64,000 bases of DNA, taken from an uncultured Paraglaciecola sp. (GTDB lineage Bacteria; Pseudomonadota; Gammaproteobacteria; Enterobacterales; Alteromonadaceae). Position numbers and translations under genes: made by a program. The notes beneath the pieces are model-generated. The model was not told the DNA's origin. It saw nothing but the letters and a program-made list of their open reading frames with translations, and ran no database searches. Shown piece by piece: positions 35,120-44,541 of the stretch (position 1 is its first letter; each line of letters starts with the position of its first letter). The stretch lies in contig NZ_CAKZKO010000118.1 in NCBI RefSeq assembly GCF_937123705.1, positions 29,322 to 93,321 of the forward strand, read 5' to 3'.

Positions 35120-36796
35120 TTACTCTTGTTCATCAACACATACTTGGCTTCTACCGCCATGCTTAGCTTTGTATAAAGCGCTATCGGCGGCTGATATTAA
35201 CTCGCTGAGTTTTTTATGATGAGTTGAACTGGCTAAACCGGCACTAAAACTACAATTAAAGGATTGTTTAGCAATAGTAAAATTAATGTGTAAGAAGGAA
35301 GTTAAAATATTATTCATTTTACTTTCGATTACGTTAGGATCTGCGTCGCTAAACACCACCATAAATTCTTCACCGCCATAACGGCCCACATAGTCTGTAT
35401 CTCGAACCGATTGCAGTAAAAGCTGCCCCAATGAAATAAGGACTTTATCGCCGCCTACGTGGCCATATTCATCATTTACCGCTTTGAAATGATCCAGATC
35501 AATCATCACAACCACAGTGGGTTTATGTTGACGCGATGCAAGCCTAAGGGCATGAAACGCAGATTCCATAATCTGCCCGTGGTTCAGTACCCCAGTTAAG
35601 CTGTCTCTAGATGCGAGATAACGAATTTCTTGACCTCGCTGGATCCGGCTATCTACTTGCTGAACGATGATTTTTGGTGGGGTATTTTTTAAAATGACGT
35701 CATCAGCACCGCATTCTAACACCTCAAGCTTAGTGTTGATGTTGTCATCTGAGGTAAGAAATATAATAGGTACATAATCATATTTAGCTTGCTGACGTAG
35801 TAAACGTGCTACTTCTATTCCGCTGATATTCGGCATGTGCATATCTAACATAAACACGTCGGGATGAAATGACTCTAGTTCAACCATAATGGTCTCTGGT
35901 TGGCTAATGGCCAGTACTTCAACGTGGGTGTCTTCTAACAATGTTTTGTAGAAATTGCCGACTATCGTTTGGTCATCTAACAGTAAAATTCTGTAAGGTC
36001 TGATTAAATCAATTTTGAAATTTTTGCGAATTTTAGATACTAAGGTTGTGATATTAACGGGCTTTAATAGGTATTCATTAACCTTTGCTCTTACGGCCGC
36101 AACTCTATCTTCAAACGTGTTAGAAGAGGATAAAATGAAGACATCGTTATTAAGGGTGTTCATTTTGGCCGCGAAGGTAAATATTTGCTGTTTATTATTT
36201 GGTATATTGTCGGTATCAATAAGAACTAAGCTGTAGCTGTTTGCTTTTTGATCGAACACCTGGTCGAGCTGTTCTATCGAGTCGAATTGATCAATTATAA
36301 ATCCAAACTCTGCCAAAAACTTGGCGTTTACGGATAGTGTTGTTTTATTGTAATCCACTATTGCAATTCTTATCTCCTGATAAGATTTAGGGATGATTTC
36401 TTGATTTATGTTTGATGGATCCCGTAATTCTTTATAGTTAGAGGAAAGTTCTTTTACCTTAAGGAGTGTATTGGGAGTGGTTTTTGACGCCTCGATTATT
36501 GTATTCATCTGCGTATCAACAGTCGAAATGACTTGCTCAAAATGCCTAGTTTTATCTTGCCAACCAGAAATTTCTTCTTCGATGATATTTAGTTTGTCGC
36601 TTAAGGCCAAGAAATTTAGAGAGCTACTAGCGCCTTTAATACTGTGTACTTCAAATCTAAATTGTCTGATTGTGTCAGTAGACAGGGTTTGTTTCGCTTC
36701 TGACCATAAGGCAACTAAAACCGTCAGCTTTTCATTGAATTCTGAAATAAAAGTGACGCGAAAGTCGGCTAATTTTTGTTCTAATTTGGAAGTCAT
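35120..36796 (-). CDS. Hpt-REC-REC-GGDEF signalling protein (diguanylate cyclase)
   Basis: 558 residues from the ATG with AAGGA upstream. Order: Hpt domain with EVHSIKGASSS (His near 46), first receiver (about 150-265, Asp in LVLIDTDN), second receiver (about 275-390, Asp in FMLDMHMP) and a GGDEF domain (about 400-555) with GRYGGEEFMVVF. The intact GGEEF signature predicts cyclic-di-GMP synthesis. Having both Hpt and two receivers in one chain suggests a branched phosphorelay input. No cognate kinase is adjacent. Confidence 0.9.
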   Translation of the reverse strand: MTSKLEQKLADFRVTFISEFNEKLTVLVALWSEAKQTLSTDTIRQFRFEVHSIKGASSSLNFLALSDKLNIIEEEISGWQDKTRHFEQVISTVDTQMNTIIEASKTTPNTLLKVKELSSNYKELRDPSNINQEIIPKSYQEIRIAIVDYNKTTLSVNAKFLAEFGFIIDQFDSIEQLDQVFDQKANSYSLVLIDTDNIPNNKQQIFTFAAKMNTLNNDVFILSSSNTFEDRVAAVRAKVNEYLLKPVNITTLVSKIRKNFKIDLIRPYRILLLDDQTIVGNFYKTLLEDTHVEVLAISQPETIMVELESFHPDVFMLDMHMPNISGIEVARLLRQQAKYDYVPIIFLTSDDNINTKLEVLECGADDVILKNTPPKIIVQQVDSRIQRGQEIRYLASRDSLTGVLNHGQIMESAFHALRLASRQHKPTVVVMIDLDHFKAVNDEYGHVGGDKVLISLGQLLLQSVRDTDYVGRYGGEEFMVVFSDADPNVIESKMNNILTSFLHINFTIAKQSFNCSFSAGLASSTHHKKLSELISAADSALYKAKHGGRSQVCVDEQE

Positions 36797-37050
36797 TATT
36801 ATCCTTTTTGCATTAATTCTACAATCTAACCAATAATGCAATTAACATTTTTATAACTTACTGATTTACAAGTTATATGTACAGGAAATTATCAGTTCTT
36901 GGGGGGATTCATTGATTTTTCATAGCTATCTATTATGAATGGTATTAGTTTTGGGCCAATTGACAGTTTTTTGTGGGGTAGGTATTTACCGAAGTAAATT
37001 ACGCAGAAAAACGAATATCAGATCCTTAAGCTAATCTCTAGTATTTAGCC

Positions 37051-37064
37051 TTGACTTATATCAA
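37051..37064 (+). promoter_or_regulatory. FNR box upstream of fnr
   Basis: TTGACTTATATCAA is one base from the FNR consensus TTGAT-N4-ATCAA and lies 38 bases before the chosen fnr start, consistent with autoregulation. Confidence 0.65.
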
Positions 37065-37101
37065 TAAGTGTTAACTTTTGAAAGATTTTGAGGACAGTAA
37101 T

Positions 37102-37872
37102 ATGACTAAATCTACAGCACAGCAGACATCCCTTTGCCAACATTGCATTATGTCTGGTATTTGCTTTGGTCAAAGCGATAAAAATAGTGCAGAGTCCAAA
37201 GTAAGGTCTCACAAAATTTATCATAAATCTGACATTCTATTTCGTTCAGGTCAGACATTTGACGCTATCTATATTTTACGCAGTGGTTCAGCCAAGTCGT
37301 CGATTTTGGCAAATTGTGGCCATGAACAAATTAGTGGTTTTCACTATCCGGGTGATTTAATTGGTCTGGATGGATTTGATAATGGCTCCCATTCACAATC
37401 GATTAAATTTCTGGAAACCAGCAGCGTTTGCCGAATTGGTTTAGGTGAATTGGATAATGCCATGGCCAATTCAGCAAGTATAAGATCTAACTTATTGCAA
37501 GGTATGAGTCATGCGTTGAATAATGAAGATAGGTTTTTATTGAGTTTAAACAATATGAATTCTGCGCAACGCTTGAGTTCATTTTTATTAGATTTGTCTG
37601 CACAATTTTTGCAACGTGGGTTGTCGGCTAAGGAGTTTGATTTGAGCATGACTCGGGTAGATATTGCTAATTATTTAGGCATGGCGATTGAAACAGTGAG
37701 TCGGTTACTTACTCAGTTACAACAAGACAATATTATTGAAGTACAAAGACGGCGCGTTAAAATTTTAAGTTTGGAGAAACTGAATCAATGCCTAACTCTT
37801 GAGCGTGACCCACATATTTTATTGACACCAAACCCTAGCGATGCAAATACCATTCAAACAAGAGTGGCCTAA
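37102..37872 (+). CDS. fnr: FNR-type oxygen-sensing regulator (Crp/Fnr family)
   Basis: 256 residues from the ATG with TGAGGA upstream. The iron-sulphur ligands are present with the exact FNR spacing C12-x2-C15-x5-C21, and the fourth is C110 in ETSSVCRIG. The C-terminal helix-turn-helix has NYLGMAIETVSRLLTQLQ, whose E..SR matches the FNR recognition helix. It should control anaerobic gene expression by 4Fe-4S assembly and loss. uspE is two genes away, as in other gammaproteobacteria. FNR boxes lie before fnr and before uspE. Confidence 0.93.
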   Translation: MTKSTAQQTSLCQHCIMSGICFGQSDKNSAESKVRSHKIYHKSDILFRSGQTFDAIYILRSGSAKSSILANCGHEQISGFHYPGDLIGLDGFDNGSHSQSIKFLETSSVCRIGLGELDNAMANSASIRSNLLQGMSHALNNEDRFLLSLNNMNSAQRLSSFLLDLSAQFLQRGLSAKEFDLSMTRVDIANYLGMAIETVSRLLTQLQQDNIIEVQRRRVKILSLEKLNQCLTLERDPHILLTPNPSDANTIQTRVA

Positions 37873-37921
37873 GTTGATGACTTAATACTCTTTTCTCAAT
37901 AATTTATATTTAGGAAATAAC

Positions 37922-38164
37922 ATGTATCTTTCAGATTTAGTAAATTTTTTCGCTTGGTGCACATTATTTAACTATTCTGTGTTGTTGATTTGGGCTTTGT
38001 TATTTAGTTTAGGGCACGATTGGTTACATTTGATGCATAGCAAGTGGTTTAGTCTTACAGAGCAACAGTTTGATTTGGTTAATTACAGTGGCATGGGGCT
38101 GTTCAAATTGCTTTTGTTTGTTTTTAACTTAGCGCCATATATAGCGCTAAGTATTATTGAGTAA
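37922..38164 (+). CDS. DUF6868-like small membrane protein
   Basis: 80 residues with two hydrophobic helices (about 10-32 and 58-78) around a polar loop with HDWLHLMHSKWFSLTEQQFD. The layout and the HSKWF.L motif fit the DUF6868 family of small marine gammaproteobacterial membrane proteins; function is unknown. It lies 49 bases after fnr, and its stop codon abuts the uspE stop without a gap. GGAAAT precedes the ATG. Co-transcription with fnr is plausible. Confidence 0.7.
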   Translation: MYLSDLVNFFAWCTLFNYSVLLIWALLFSLGHDWLHLMHSKWFSLTEQQFDLVNYSGMGLFKLLLFVFNLAPYIALSIIE

Positions 38165-39079
38165 CTAAGCTGTACTGGGTTTCAGTGTCAAAATATCGCA
38201 GTTCATATTAGCTAAAACATGTTCTGCGGTGTTGCCTATAAAGGCTGCAGATACGCCGGTTCTACCAACCGTACCTAAAACTAGTAGTTGAGCATCAATC
38301 TTATTCGCTAACTTAGGTATAGCTGTGTCTGCTCGGCCTTCAATAACATGGTAGGGGCGAGTAAATAAGTCGTGCTCTTTAAGTATGCTTTCCATTTTGT
38401 CTTTATGAGCATTGCTGGTATCTGTTTTAATGTTTTCAAAATTGATATTTTCCCAGCTTAATCCCATGGTGGGTACCATGCCAGGTATCTCATAGGTGTT
38501 TACGCTGTGTAATTGTGCACCGGTAAACTTGGCAAGATATTTCGAATATTCGAGTATGTGGTGATTGAGCTGAGTGTGCTTGGCATCCATAGCTGTGGGA
38601 TCGATAGCGGCCAAAATAGGTTTTTTTGCCCAACACCCATGTTTAATCAATAAAAGAGGGGCTTTGCAATAACGCAGTAAATGTCTATCGGTTGGCATAG
38701 CAAAAGGGTTGAGGTTTGTTGCCTCAGCTGAAATGCGCTTGATCACTAAGTCAGGATCAAGTTCATCAACTTTTTCTTCTATAGCTTGGTGTAACTCTCG
38801 ATGCCAAGCTAGGCTCACACTACAACTGATCCCTTTTTTGTGTAATTCGTCAGCAAGACTATCCATATATAAATTTCTGTCAGCCATATATTGGCTTTTC
38901 ATTTCTTTTCCATGTTCCTTGGAGATGAAATCAGTTATCTCTATACCTGGTTCGTACATGACATTAAATAAATGGATGTGACAATCTTCATTTTTGGAAA
39001 ATGTCAGTGCTCTTTCTAAGGCTGGATGTTGGGCGTGCCTGCCACTAATCACTACGAGTATTTGTTTAGGTGTTTTCAT
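38165..39079 (-). CDS. uspE: Universal stress protein E (tandem Usp domains)
   Basis: 304 residues composed of two Usp modules (about 1-150 and 155-304). The second ends VLGTVGRTGVSAAFIGNTAEHVL, a typical G-2x-G-9x-G(S/T) nucleotide-binding-like signature of Usp proteins. Size matches E. coli UspE (~316). The gene is convergent with the fnr unit. A perfect FNR box (TTGATACAGATCAA) is 58 bases upstream of its start, so induction under oxygen limitation is expected. Confidence 0.9.
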   Translation of the reverse strand: MKTPKQILVVISGRHAQHPALERALTFSKNEDCHIHLFNVMYEPGIEITDFISKEHGKEMKSQYMADRNLYMDSLADELHKKGISCSVSLAWHRELHQAIEEKVDELDPDLVIKRISAEATNLNPFAMPTDRHLLRYCKAPLLLIKHGCWAKKPILAAIDPTAMDAKHTQLNHHILEYSKYLAKFTGAQLHSVNTYEIPGMVPTMGLSWENINFENIKTDTSNAHKDKMESILKEHDLFTRPYHVIEGRADTAIPKLANKIDAQLLVLGTVGRTGVSAAFIGNTAEHVLANMNCDILTLKPSTA

Positions 39080-39136
39080 ATGTAGTCTCCCTATAATTTA
39101 CCTATATAAACTATAGCGAGACTACATATTAGTTGT

Positions 39137-39150
39137 TTGATACAGATCAA
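39137..39150 (-). promoter_or_regulatory. Perfect FNR box upstream of uspE
   Basis: TTGATACAGATCAA matches TTGAT-N4-ATCAA without mismatch. The remainder of the 300-bp gap up to the RRM gene (39151-39379) shows no gene or clear element. Confidence 0.75.
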
Positions 39151-39379
39151 GCAGCCAAAGCTAAATGCCCCTGATCCTGAATAAGTTAATACTTTTCGAA
39201 CATTTTCAATCAAATGGGCATGCAATACAGGCGATTGTGGATGTAAGAAATAGGATTTACTTACTAAGTTAACGATTTCATGTTGATGCCTTACTTTGGT
39301 GAGCAGGCTAAGTACTAACAGAAGGAAAAGTAGCTTTTATTGGGTAACTCATTGCTGAGTCTATTGGTAAGGCTCTAAC

Positions 39380-39613
39380 CTAAGCGTATTTAACTCTGAT
39401 CTTGTTCGCACCTAACATAGTGTCGTTAAGGGTTTTTACCGCCACTTTGGCATCACCGGCTTTGGGCATTTCGACAAATCCAAAACCTTTAGATAAACCA
39501 TTTGATTTTTCTTTGACTATGTCGCACGACTGCACTGTTCCATGTACCTCAAACGCTGCTTGTAACTCTTGTTCGCTGGTTTCACGGTCTAGATTTCTAA
39601 TTAGTATCTTCAT
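39380..39613 (-). CDS. RRM-type small RNA-binding protein
   Basis: 77 residues from ATG (GTG four codons upstream is the alternative). It is a single RNA recognition motif: RNP2 ILIRNL at residues 3-8 and RNP1 KGFGFVEM near 43-50. Bacterial RRM proteins of this size (Rbp-like) occur in cyanobacteria and many marine proteobacteria and are often cold-responsive. The gene is monocistronic. Confidence 0.9.
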   Translation of the reverse strand: MKILIRNLDRETSEQELQAAFEVHGTVQSCDIVKEKSNGLSKGFGFVEMPKAGDAKVAVKTLNDTMLGANKIRVKYA

Positions 39614-39860
39614 TTTGTTTGTCACTTCTTGGTTAAGCTTTTATAAGGATCTGATCATAACAGTTAATGAGCATAGGATCTGATTTTAGAAAGAGAGCAA
39701 AGAGAAATAGATGATATAAACCAATCCTTAAGATTGTTACTATCAAGGCAACCATTAGTATGTGTTTATTTTTAACAGGAACAGCTTCAAGCGTGAATTT
39801 ATTTGTACAGACAATTCAATCAATGAGATTAACCCACTTGCAACCATTTATGAGACAAGT

Positions 39861-40712
39861 ATGAGCTATAAATTCGTTGTTCAAAAAGCATGGGTATTAC
39901 TGGCTTTTTTACTATGTGCTTGTGATAAATCAATAGAGATTTCGAGTGCGACAGATAATGTACAGGTTTTACCTTACCAATTTATAATGCCTAAGCTAGA
40001 TAGGCAGCGAACTGTACGTTTGTACTTGCCACCTAGCTATTATCAATCAGATAAACGCTACTCGGTAGTTTATATGCACGATGGGCAAAATTTGTTTGAT
40101 AATAAAACCGCAGATTCAACAGAGTGGGGAGTAGACGAATTACTGAATGAAATCGCTGCGAAGCAAGGGCTAGAGCTAATTGTTGTTGGCATAGATAACG
40201 GCGGTGAGCAGCGCATGAACGAGTTGTCACCTTGGGAAAATAAACGCTTTGGTGTGCCTCAAGGCGAGCAATATATGGACTTTTTAGTAGAAGTGGTAAA
40301 GCCCTATATTGATAGCAATTTTCGTACTAAGTCGGATCGTTTGCATACTGCAATCATGGGGAGTTCTATGGGTGGGTTAATTTCTCATTATGGGTTACAT
40401 GCCTATCCTGAGGTATTCAGTAAAGCGGGGATCTTTTCGCCTGACTATTGGTATTCAGAGGATGTATTTTCTTTTACACAATCCCAAAAAATGCCGTTAG
40501 ATAGCCGTTTATACGTGATGTATAGCGACAAAGAAGGTGACGGCATGATAGCAGATACTCATAGAATGCAACGCCAACTTCGGCAGCAAGGTCACCCACG
40601 CAATAATATGGAATTTAAACGAGCATTACACAATGAACACCACGAGCAGCTGTGGCGAACTGAATTCTCAGAAGCTATTCAATGGTTATTTCAACAGCAG
40701 CCAAGTTTCTAA
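39861..40712 (+). CDS. Lipoprotein esterase of the COG2819 alpha/beta hydrolase family
   Basis: 283 residues from the ATG that opens a lipoprotein signal (lipobox LLCAC near 20). The longest ORF would add 33 residues without a signal. Esterase D-like core: RYSVVYMHDGQNLFD (near 71), nucleophile elbow AIMGSSMGGLISHYG (Ser near 172) and the HNEHHEQLWR His region near the end. Relatives hydrolyse acyl or siderophore esters; the substrate is unknown. A strong shared terminator follows. Confidence 0.85.
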   Translation: MSYKFVVQKAWVLLAFLLCACDKSIEISSATDNVQVLPYQFIMPKLDRQRTVRLYLPPSYYQSDKRYSVVYMHDGQNLFDNKTADSTEWGVDELLNEIAAKQGLELIVVGIDNGGEQRMNELSPWENKRFGVPQGEQYMDFLVEVVKPYIDSNFRTKSDRLHTAIMGSSMGGLISHYGLHAYPEVFSKAGIFSPDYWYSEDVFSFTQSQKMPLDSRLYVMYSDKEGDGMIADTHRMQRQLRQQGHPRNNMEFKRALHNEHHEQLWRTEFSEAIQWLFQQQPSF

Positions 40713-40725
40713 TTGCAGCGTTAGA

Positions 40726-40771
40726 AATAAAATAGGCGCATTTCATTATTATGAAAAGCGCCTATTTTATT
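40726..40771. terminator. Bidirectional terminator between esterase and mscS genes
   Basis: AATAAAATAGGCGC (40726-40739) and GCGCCTATTTTATT (40758-40771) form a 14-bp perfect stem with A/T tracts on both sides, between convergent genes. Confidence 0.88.
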
Positions 40772-40796
40772 GAGTGCTTAAGGTAAGGAATAAACC

Positions 40797-41636
40797 TTAA
40801 TCTTGAGCACTTTCTTGGATCATATGGATATCCCGTTGTGGGAAAGGAATGGTTAATCCTGCGTCTTCCACCGCTGCTTTAAGTGCGGGTCGAATATCAA
40901 AAAACAATGACCAATAGTCATCGGTTTTCGCAAATGCTCTGACTAAAAAGTCCACCGAACTACTTCCTAAATCGACTACTGCCACTACATTGGCTTCGTC
41001 TTGCAATACTCTAGGATCTGCTTTTAAAACCTCTTCCATGGCCGCTTTACCCTTGGCTATATCATCAGAGTAAGAAATCCCAATAGATATCTCAACCGCT
41101 CGTACTTCGCTGGCGGTGTAATTGATGATATTGCCATTCGCTAGTGGACCATTTGGCACAATGAGTTTGCGCTTATCAAAGGTCATAAGAGAGGTGACAA
41201 AAATGCCAATATCGGTGACTTCACCTTCTAAGCCTTGGGCTCCTACGTAGTCTCCTACCTTAAAGGGGCGAAATATTAAAATCATGACGCCACCGGCAAA
41301 ATTCGAGAGGCTACCTTGTAAAGCTAAACCAACGGCTAAACCTGCTGCACCTATGATGGCCACAAAAGATGTGGTTTCAATACCCACCATGGAAGCAACA
41401 CTTATCACTAACAAAACTTTTAGAATGATTTCAAAAATATTGGTTAAAAATTTCGCTAGGGTTTCGTCGGGTAGACTTTTCATGGTGTAACGTCTAACAA
41501 AATTACTGAGCTTGCTAATAATCCATAAACCAATGACAAGTACCGCGATCGCGAGTAGCAATTGCGTGCCGTATTCTGTTCCTAAAGCAATAACTTTGTC
41601 GTAAAAAGTGTGTAACTGTTTTTCATCTAATTCCAT
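40797..41636 (-). CDS. mscS: Small-conductance mechanosensitive channel MscS
   Basis: 279 residues against 286 in E. coli MscS. Three transmembrane helices (about 20-40, 60-80, 90-115); TM3 carries the Gly/Ala-rich pore helix GAAGLAVGLALQGSLSNFAGG. A beta domain follows with FRPFKVGDYV and the FDKRKLIVPNGPLANGNIINYT segment. The channel opens under membrane tension to release osmolytes in hypo-osmotic shock. Single gene, ending at the shared terminator. Confidence 0.94.
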   Translation of the reverse strand: MELDEKQLHTFYDKVIALGTEYGTQLLLAIAVLVIGLWIISKLSNFVRRYTMKSLPDETLAKFLTNIFEIILKVLLVISVASMVGIETTSFVAIIGAAGLAVGLALQGSLSNFAGGVMILIFRPFKVGDYVGAQGLEGEVTDIGIFVTSLMTFDKRKLIVPNGPLANGNIINYTASEVRAVEISIGISYSDDIAKGKAAMEEVLKADPRVLQDEANVVAVVDLGSSSVDFLVRAFAKTDDYWSLFFDIRPALKAAVEDAGLTIPFPQRDIHMIQESAQD

Positions 41637-41796
41637 GGTGGATCCTCTGTTGTTTAGAATAAACAGCGCTGCTCATATCATCAACATTTGGCAGGGCCAG
41701 TGACTATGATAAATACCTAGGAGGTTTTCATTATTGGTTTCTACTTATAGTTGTCTAGTCAATTTCATAGTAAACCCAATAGCATATCAAGTTAAG

Positions 41797-43137
41797 TTAT
41801 TCATGCTTATTTTGAATATATCTAAGTCTAAGTCCTAAGGTGACGGCAGCAGTACTTAGTCCGGCAATAAATCCAATCCAAAATCCTGTCGCAGCCATTT
41901 TGGGAACAATCCAATCTGTTAGCCCAAGCACACACCCTATGGTTAATCCGACTCCCCAGTAGGATAAAAAGCTTAAATAAAACATGGCGGTTGTGTCCTT
42001 ATAGCCGCGTAATGCGGTGCCAGAAATCACCTGAGTCGCATCTGAAAATTGAAATAATGCGGCAAAAAATAATAAGCTTGATGCTAATTCAATTACAGGT
42101 GGATCAATACTGTAAAGCTTGGCGATAACGTCACTACCAATGATCGTAAGGGTGGCGGTAAAAGCCGCGATGCTGATCCCTAGAAAGAATGCGCATTGAG
42201 TAGCAACTTTGGCTTGCTCTGGGCTTTGTTCGCCTAATAAGTGCCCGATACGAATACTGGTAGCCATACCTATACTCAGGGGGATCATAAACATCAAAGC
42301 CGAAAAGTTCAGCGCCACCTGATGTGAAGCCACTACTATCGCGCCAAAGGGAGCGAGTAAAATAGCCACAGTGGCAAATAAGGTCACTTCGAAAAGTATG
42401 GTCATTGCAATTGGCAAACCCAACTTCAAACATTCGAGCATGTCTTGATAGTGAGGCCGATATAGCTTGGAATATAAATCATACTTAGCCAGTTTGTTAG
42501 ATTTTAAGGTGTAAATCCAGGTGGCAACAAACATGGCAACAAATACTAAAGCTGTGGCTACTCCACAACCCGCTCCGCCCATTTCTGGTAAGCCAAATTT
42601 GCCATATATTAGAATATAGTTGGCAGGAATGTTGACCAGCAACCCAATGCCCATAATAAGCATACTGGGTTTTGTAATGGATAATCCTTCACAGTAGTTT
42701 CTTAGCACCTGATACAAAGCAAAGGCGGGCATCGAATATAAAATATAGCGAATGTAGTCGATGGTGATATAACGTAGGTCCTGCTCCATTTCAATGAATT
42801 GCATTAGAGGTTCAAAAATAAATGCAATGACAGCAGCAATGAGTGAAAAGCCTAATGCTAACCACAGCATTTGCTGAGTATAGTTGGCTACTTTATCAAT
42901 TTGTTTGGAGCCATTAAAACGAGAAATGATAGGCGGCAACGCTAAGGTAATGCCTTGAATAAACACTATAATAGGCAGGGTGAATCCGACACCAATTGCT
43001 ACCGCCGCCATATCTGTAGCTGAATAACGCCCGGCCATTATTGTATCTGATACACCCATTAAAGTTTGGGTGATTTGCGCCACCAACAAGGGCCAGGCCA
43101 AATGACAAATTGTTTTTAGTTCTTTTTTAAATGCCAA
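41797..43137 (-). CDS. MATE family multidrug efflux transporter (NorM-like)
   Basis: 446 residues, twelve predicted helices in two similar halves. N-terminal signature PLLVAQITQTLMGVSDTIMAG (residues 16-36, given in part) and the second-half ALNFSALMFMIPLSIGMATS are typical of the NorM branch. MATE proteins export cationic drugs in exchange for Na+ or H+. It is monocistronic between mscS and moeA; no regulator is adjacent. Confidence 0.92.
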   Translation of the reverse strand: MAFKKELKTICHLAWPLLVAQITQTLMGVSDTIMAGRYSATDMAAVAIGVGFTLPIIVFIQGITLALPPIISRFNGSKQIDKVANYTQQMLWLALGFSLIAAVIAFIFEPLMQFIEMEQDLRYITIDYIRYILYSMPAFALYQVLRNYCEGLSITKPSMLIMGIGLLVNIPANYILIYGKFGLPEMGGAGCGVATALVFVAMFVATWIYTLKSNKLAKYDLYSKLYRPHYQDMLECLKLGLPIAMTILFEVTLFATVAILLAPFGAIVVASHQVALNFSALMFMIPLSIGMATSIRIGHLLGEQSPEQAKVATQCAFFLGISIAAFTATLTIIGSDVIAKLYSIDPPVIELASSLLFFAALFQFSDATQVISGTALRGYKDTTAMFYLSFLSYWGVGLTIGCVLGLTDWIVPKMAATGFWIGFIAGLSTAAVTLGLRLRYIQNKHE

Positions 43138-43201
43138 AACTGCTCTCTTAATATTGTTATCTTGTATTATTTCTGCGTAGCGACGAGCGCGGAACTCGAC
43201 A

Positions 43202-44422
43202 CTAAATCATTCGTATCTTCACGTTTTCACCCTGTTGCACGTCATTCGCTTCTTGCTCTAACAATATATAACAGTTGGCATTAGCGATTGAACTCATAAT
43301 GCCTGAGCCTTGTTTGCCATTGGGTTTAACCCAAAGTTTACCTTGTTGATCGCGATAGAATATACCTCTTTGAAAATCAGCTCTTCCCGGTCTCTTTTTA
43401 ATAAGGCACGAGGCTGTGGCAACAAAGTAGGGCTTTTGTTGAATAGTTTGGCCACTTAATTTTTGTAAGAGTGGCGTCACCAGTTGTTCAAATGTGACGA
43501 AAGACGATACCGGATTGCCGGGCAAGCCACAAAACCAAGCTTTTTCAAGTGCCCCAAAGGCAAATGGTTTACCGGGTTTAATGGCAACTTTCCAAAACTT
43601 GATGGAGCCTTGTTCATCGAGTATTTCTTTTACATAGTCTGCATCGCCTACCGATACCCCGCCGCAAGACAACACTAAGTCACAATGCTGGCCTGCTTGT
43701 TCGAAGACAGCTTTGAGCGCTATTTTATCATCTTTAACAATACCAAAATCAAACAAAGCAACGGGGAAGGCTTTAAGAAGTGCGGTAAGTGCAAAACGAT
43801 TACTTTCATAGATAGCGCCTGCTTCAATAGGTTGACCCGGAGGGGTTAATTCATCACCCGTTGCAATTAGCCCGACCTTTAAATTGCGCACCACTGAAAC
43901 TTCAGCAATACCAACGGATGCAATCAAAGCTAAAAATGCAGGGGTAAGCTTAGTGCCTTTAGTCACAACGATTTGGCCTTTTTGCAGATCTTCACCAGCT
44001 TTTCGCACACTGTTACCATATTCAGGTATTTGTTTAAAAACAATCGAATCGTGGAGAACCTCGGTGTTTTCCTGCATCACTACAGAATCCGCCCCTTTAG
44101 GGATAACGGCTCCAGTCATGATCCTTATGCATTGTCCTGCTAATATTTTTTTTCCATATGGTTTGCCTGCTAAAGCTGTGCCTACTAACTGTAATTGTTG
44201 GCTGTTAGTAAGATCTTCGCTGCGCATTGCATAGCCATCCATGGCCGAATTATCATTGGGTGGCACGTCAATGTTGGAAATCACATCTTCAGCTAGTACT
44301 CTGCCAAGCGCCTCTTCAAGCTCTATTGATTCACTTTCTATTATGGGTGTGACTTGATTGAGCATCTTAGAAATGGCGGATTGCACGGGTAAAAGTTTAG
44401 GGCTGTCGCAGGTTTCGATCAT
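43202..44422 (-). CDS. moeA: Molybdopterin molybdenumtransferase MoeA
   Basis: 406 residues from the ATG opening MIETCDSPKLLPV; the longest ORF would add 22 residues. Family motifs: DVPPNDNSAMDGYAMRS (near 55-71), IATGDEL (near 187), LSCGGVSVGDADYV (near 255) and CGLPGNPVSSFVTFE (near 312). MoeA inserts molybdate into adenylylated molybdopterin. moaB/mogA and other cofactor genes are not nearby. Confidence 0.94.
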   Translation of the reverse strand: MIETCDSPKLLPVQSAISKMLNQVTPIIESESIELEEALGRVLAEDVISNIDVPPNDNSAMDGYAMRSEDLTNSQQLQLVGTALAGKPYGKKILAGQCIRIMTGAVIPKGADSVVMQENTEVLHDSIVFKQIPEYGNSVRKAGEDLQKGQIVVTKGTKLTPAFLALIASVGIAEVSVVRNLKVGLIATGDELTPPGQPIEAGAIYESNRFALTALLKAFPVALFDFGIVKDDKIALKAVFEQAGQHCDLVLSCGGVSVGDADYVKEILDEQGSIKFWKVAIKPGKPFAFGALEKAWFCGLPGNPVSSFVTFEQLVTPLLQKLSGQTIQQKPYFVATASCLIKKRPGRADFQRGIFYRDQQGKLWVKPNGKQGSGIMSSIANANCYILLEQEANDVQQGENVKIRMI

Positions 44423-44541
44423 AGCTTTAATGTTTATTAGTCTGTATTGGTAAGAAAATAACTTTCGTAAAAAGCATCGGGCGCTCAAAGTCTTAATAAA
44501 TTCAGTAAGTCACCGTTATCTTTTAACTAAAAGCGCGTTGT

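Noticed and set aside
34003..36796. Possible phage-defence island (patatin next to a nucleotide-signal synthase, as in CBASS)
   Set aside because: The synthase is a GGDEF diguanylate cyclase with receiver domains, not a CD-NTase, and the genes are convergent, so this is ordinary context.
36471..36836. 121-residue plus-strand ORF
   Set aside because: It lies opposite the Hpt domain, whose motif and ribosome binding site are convincing.
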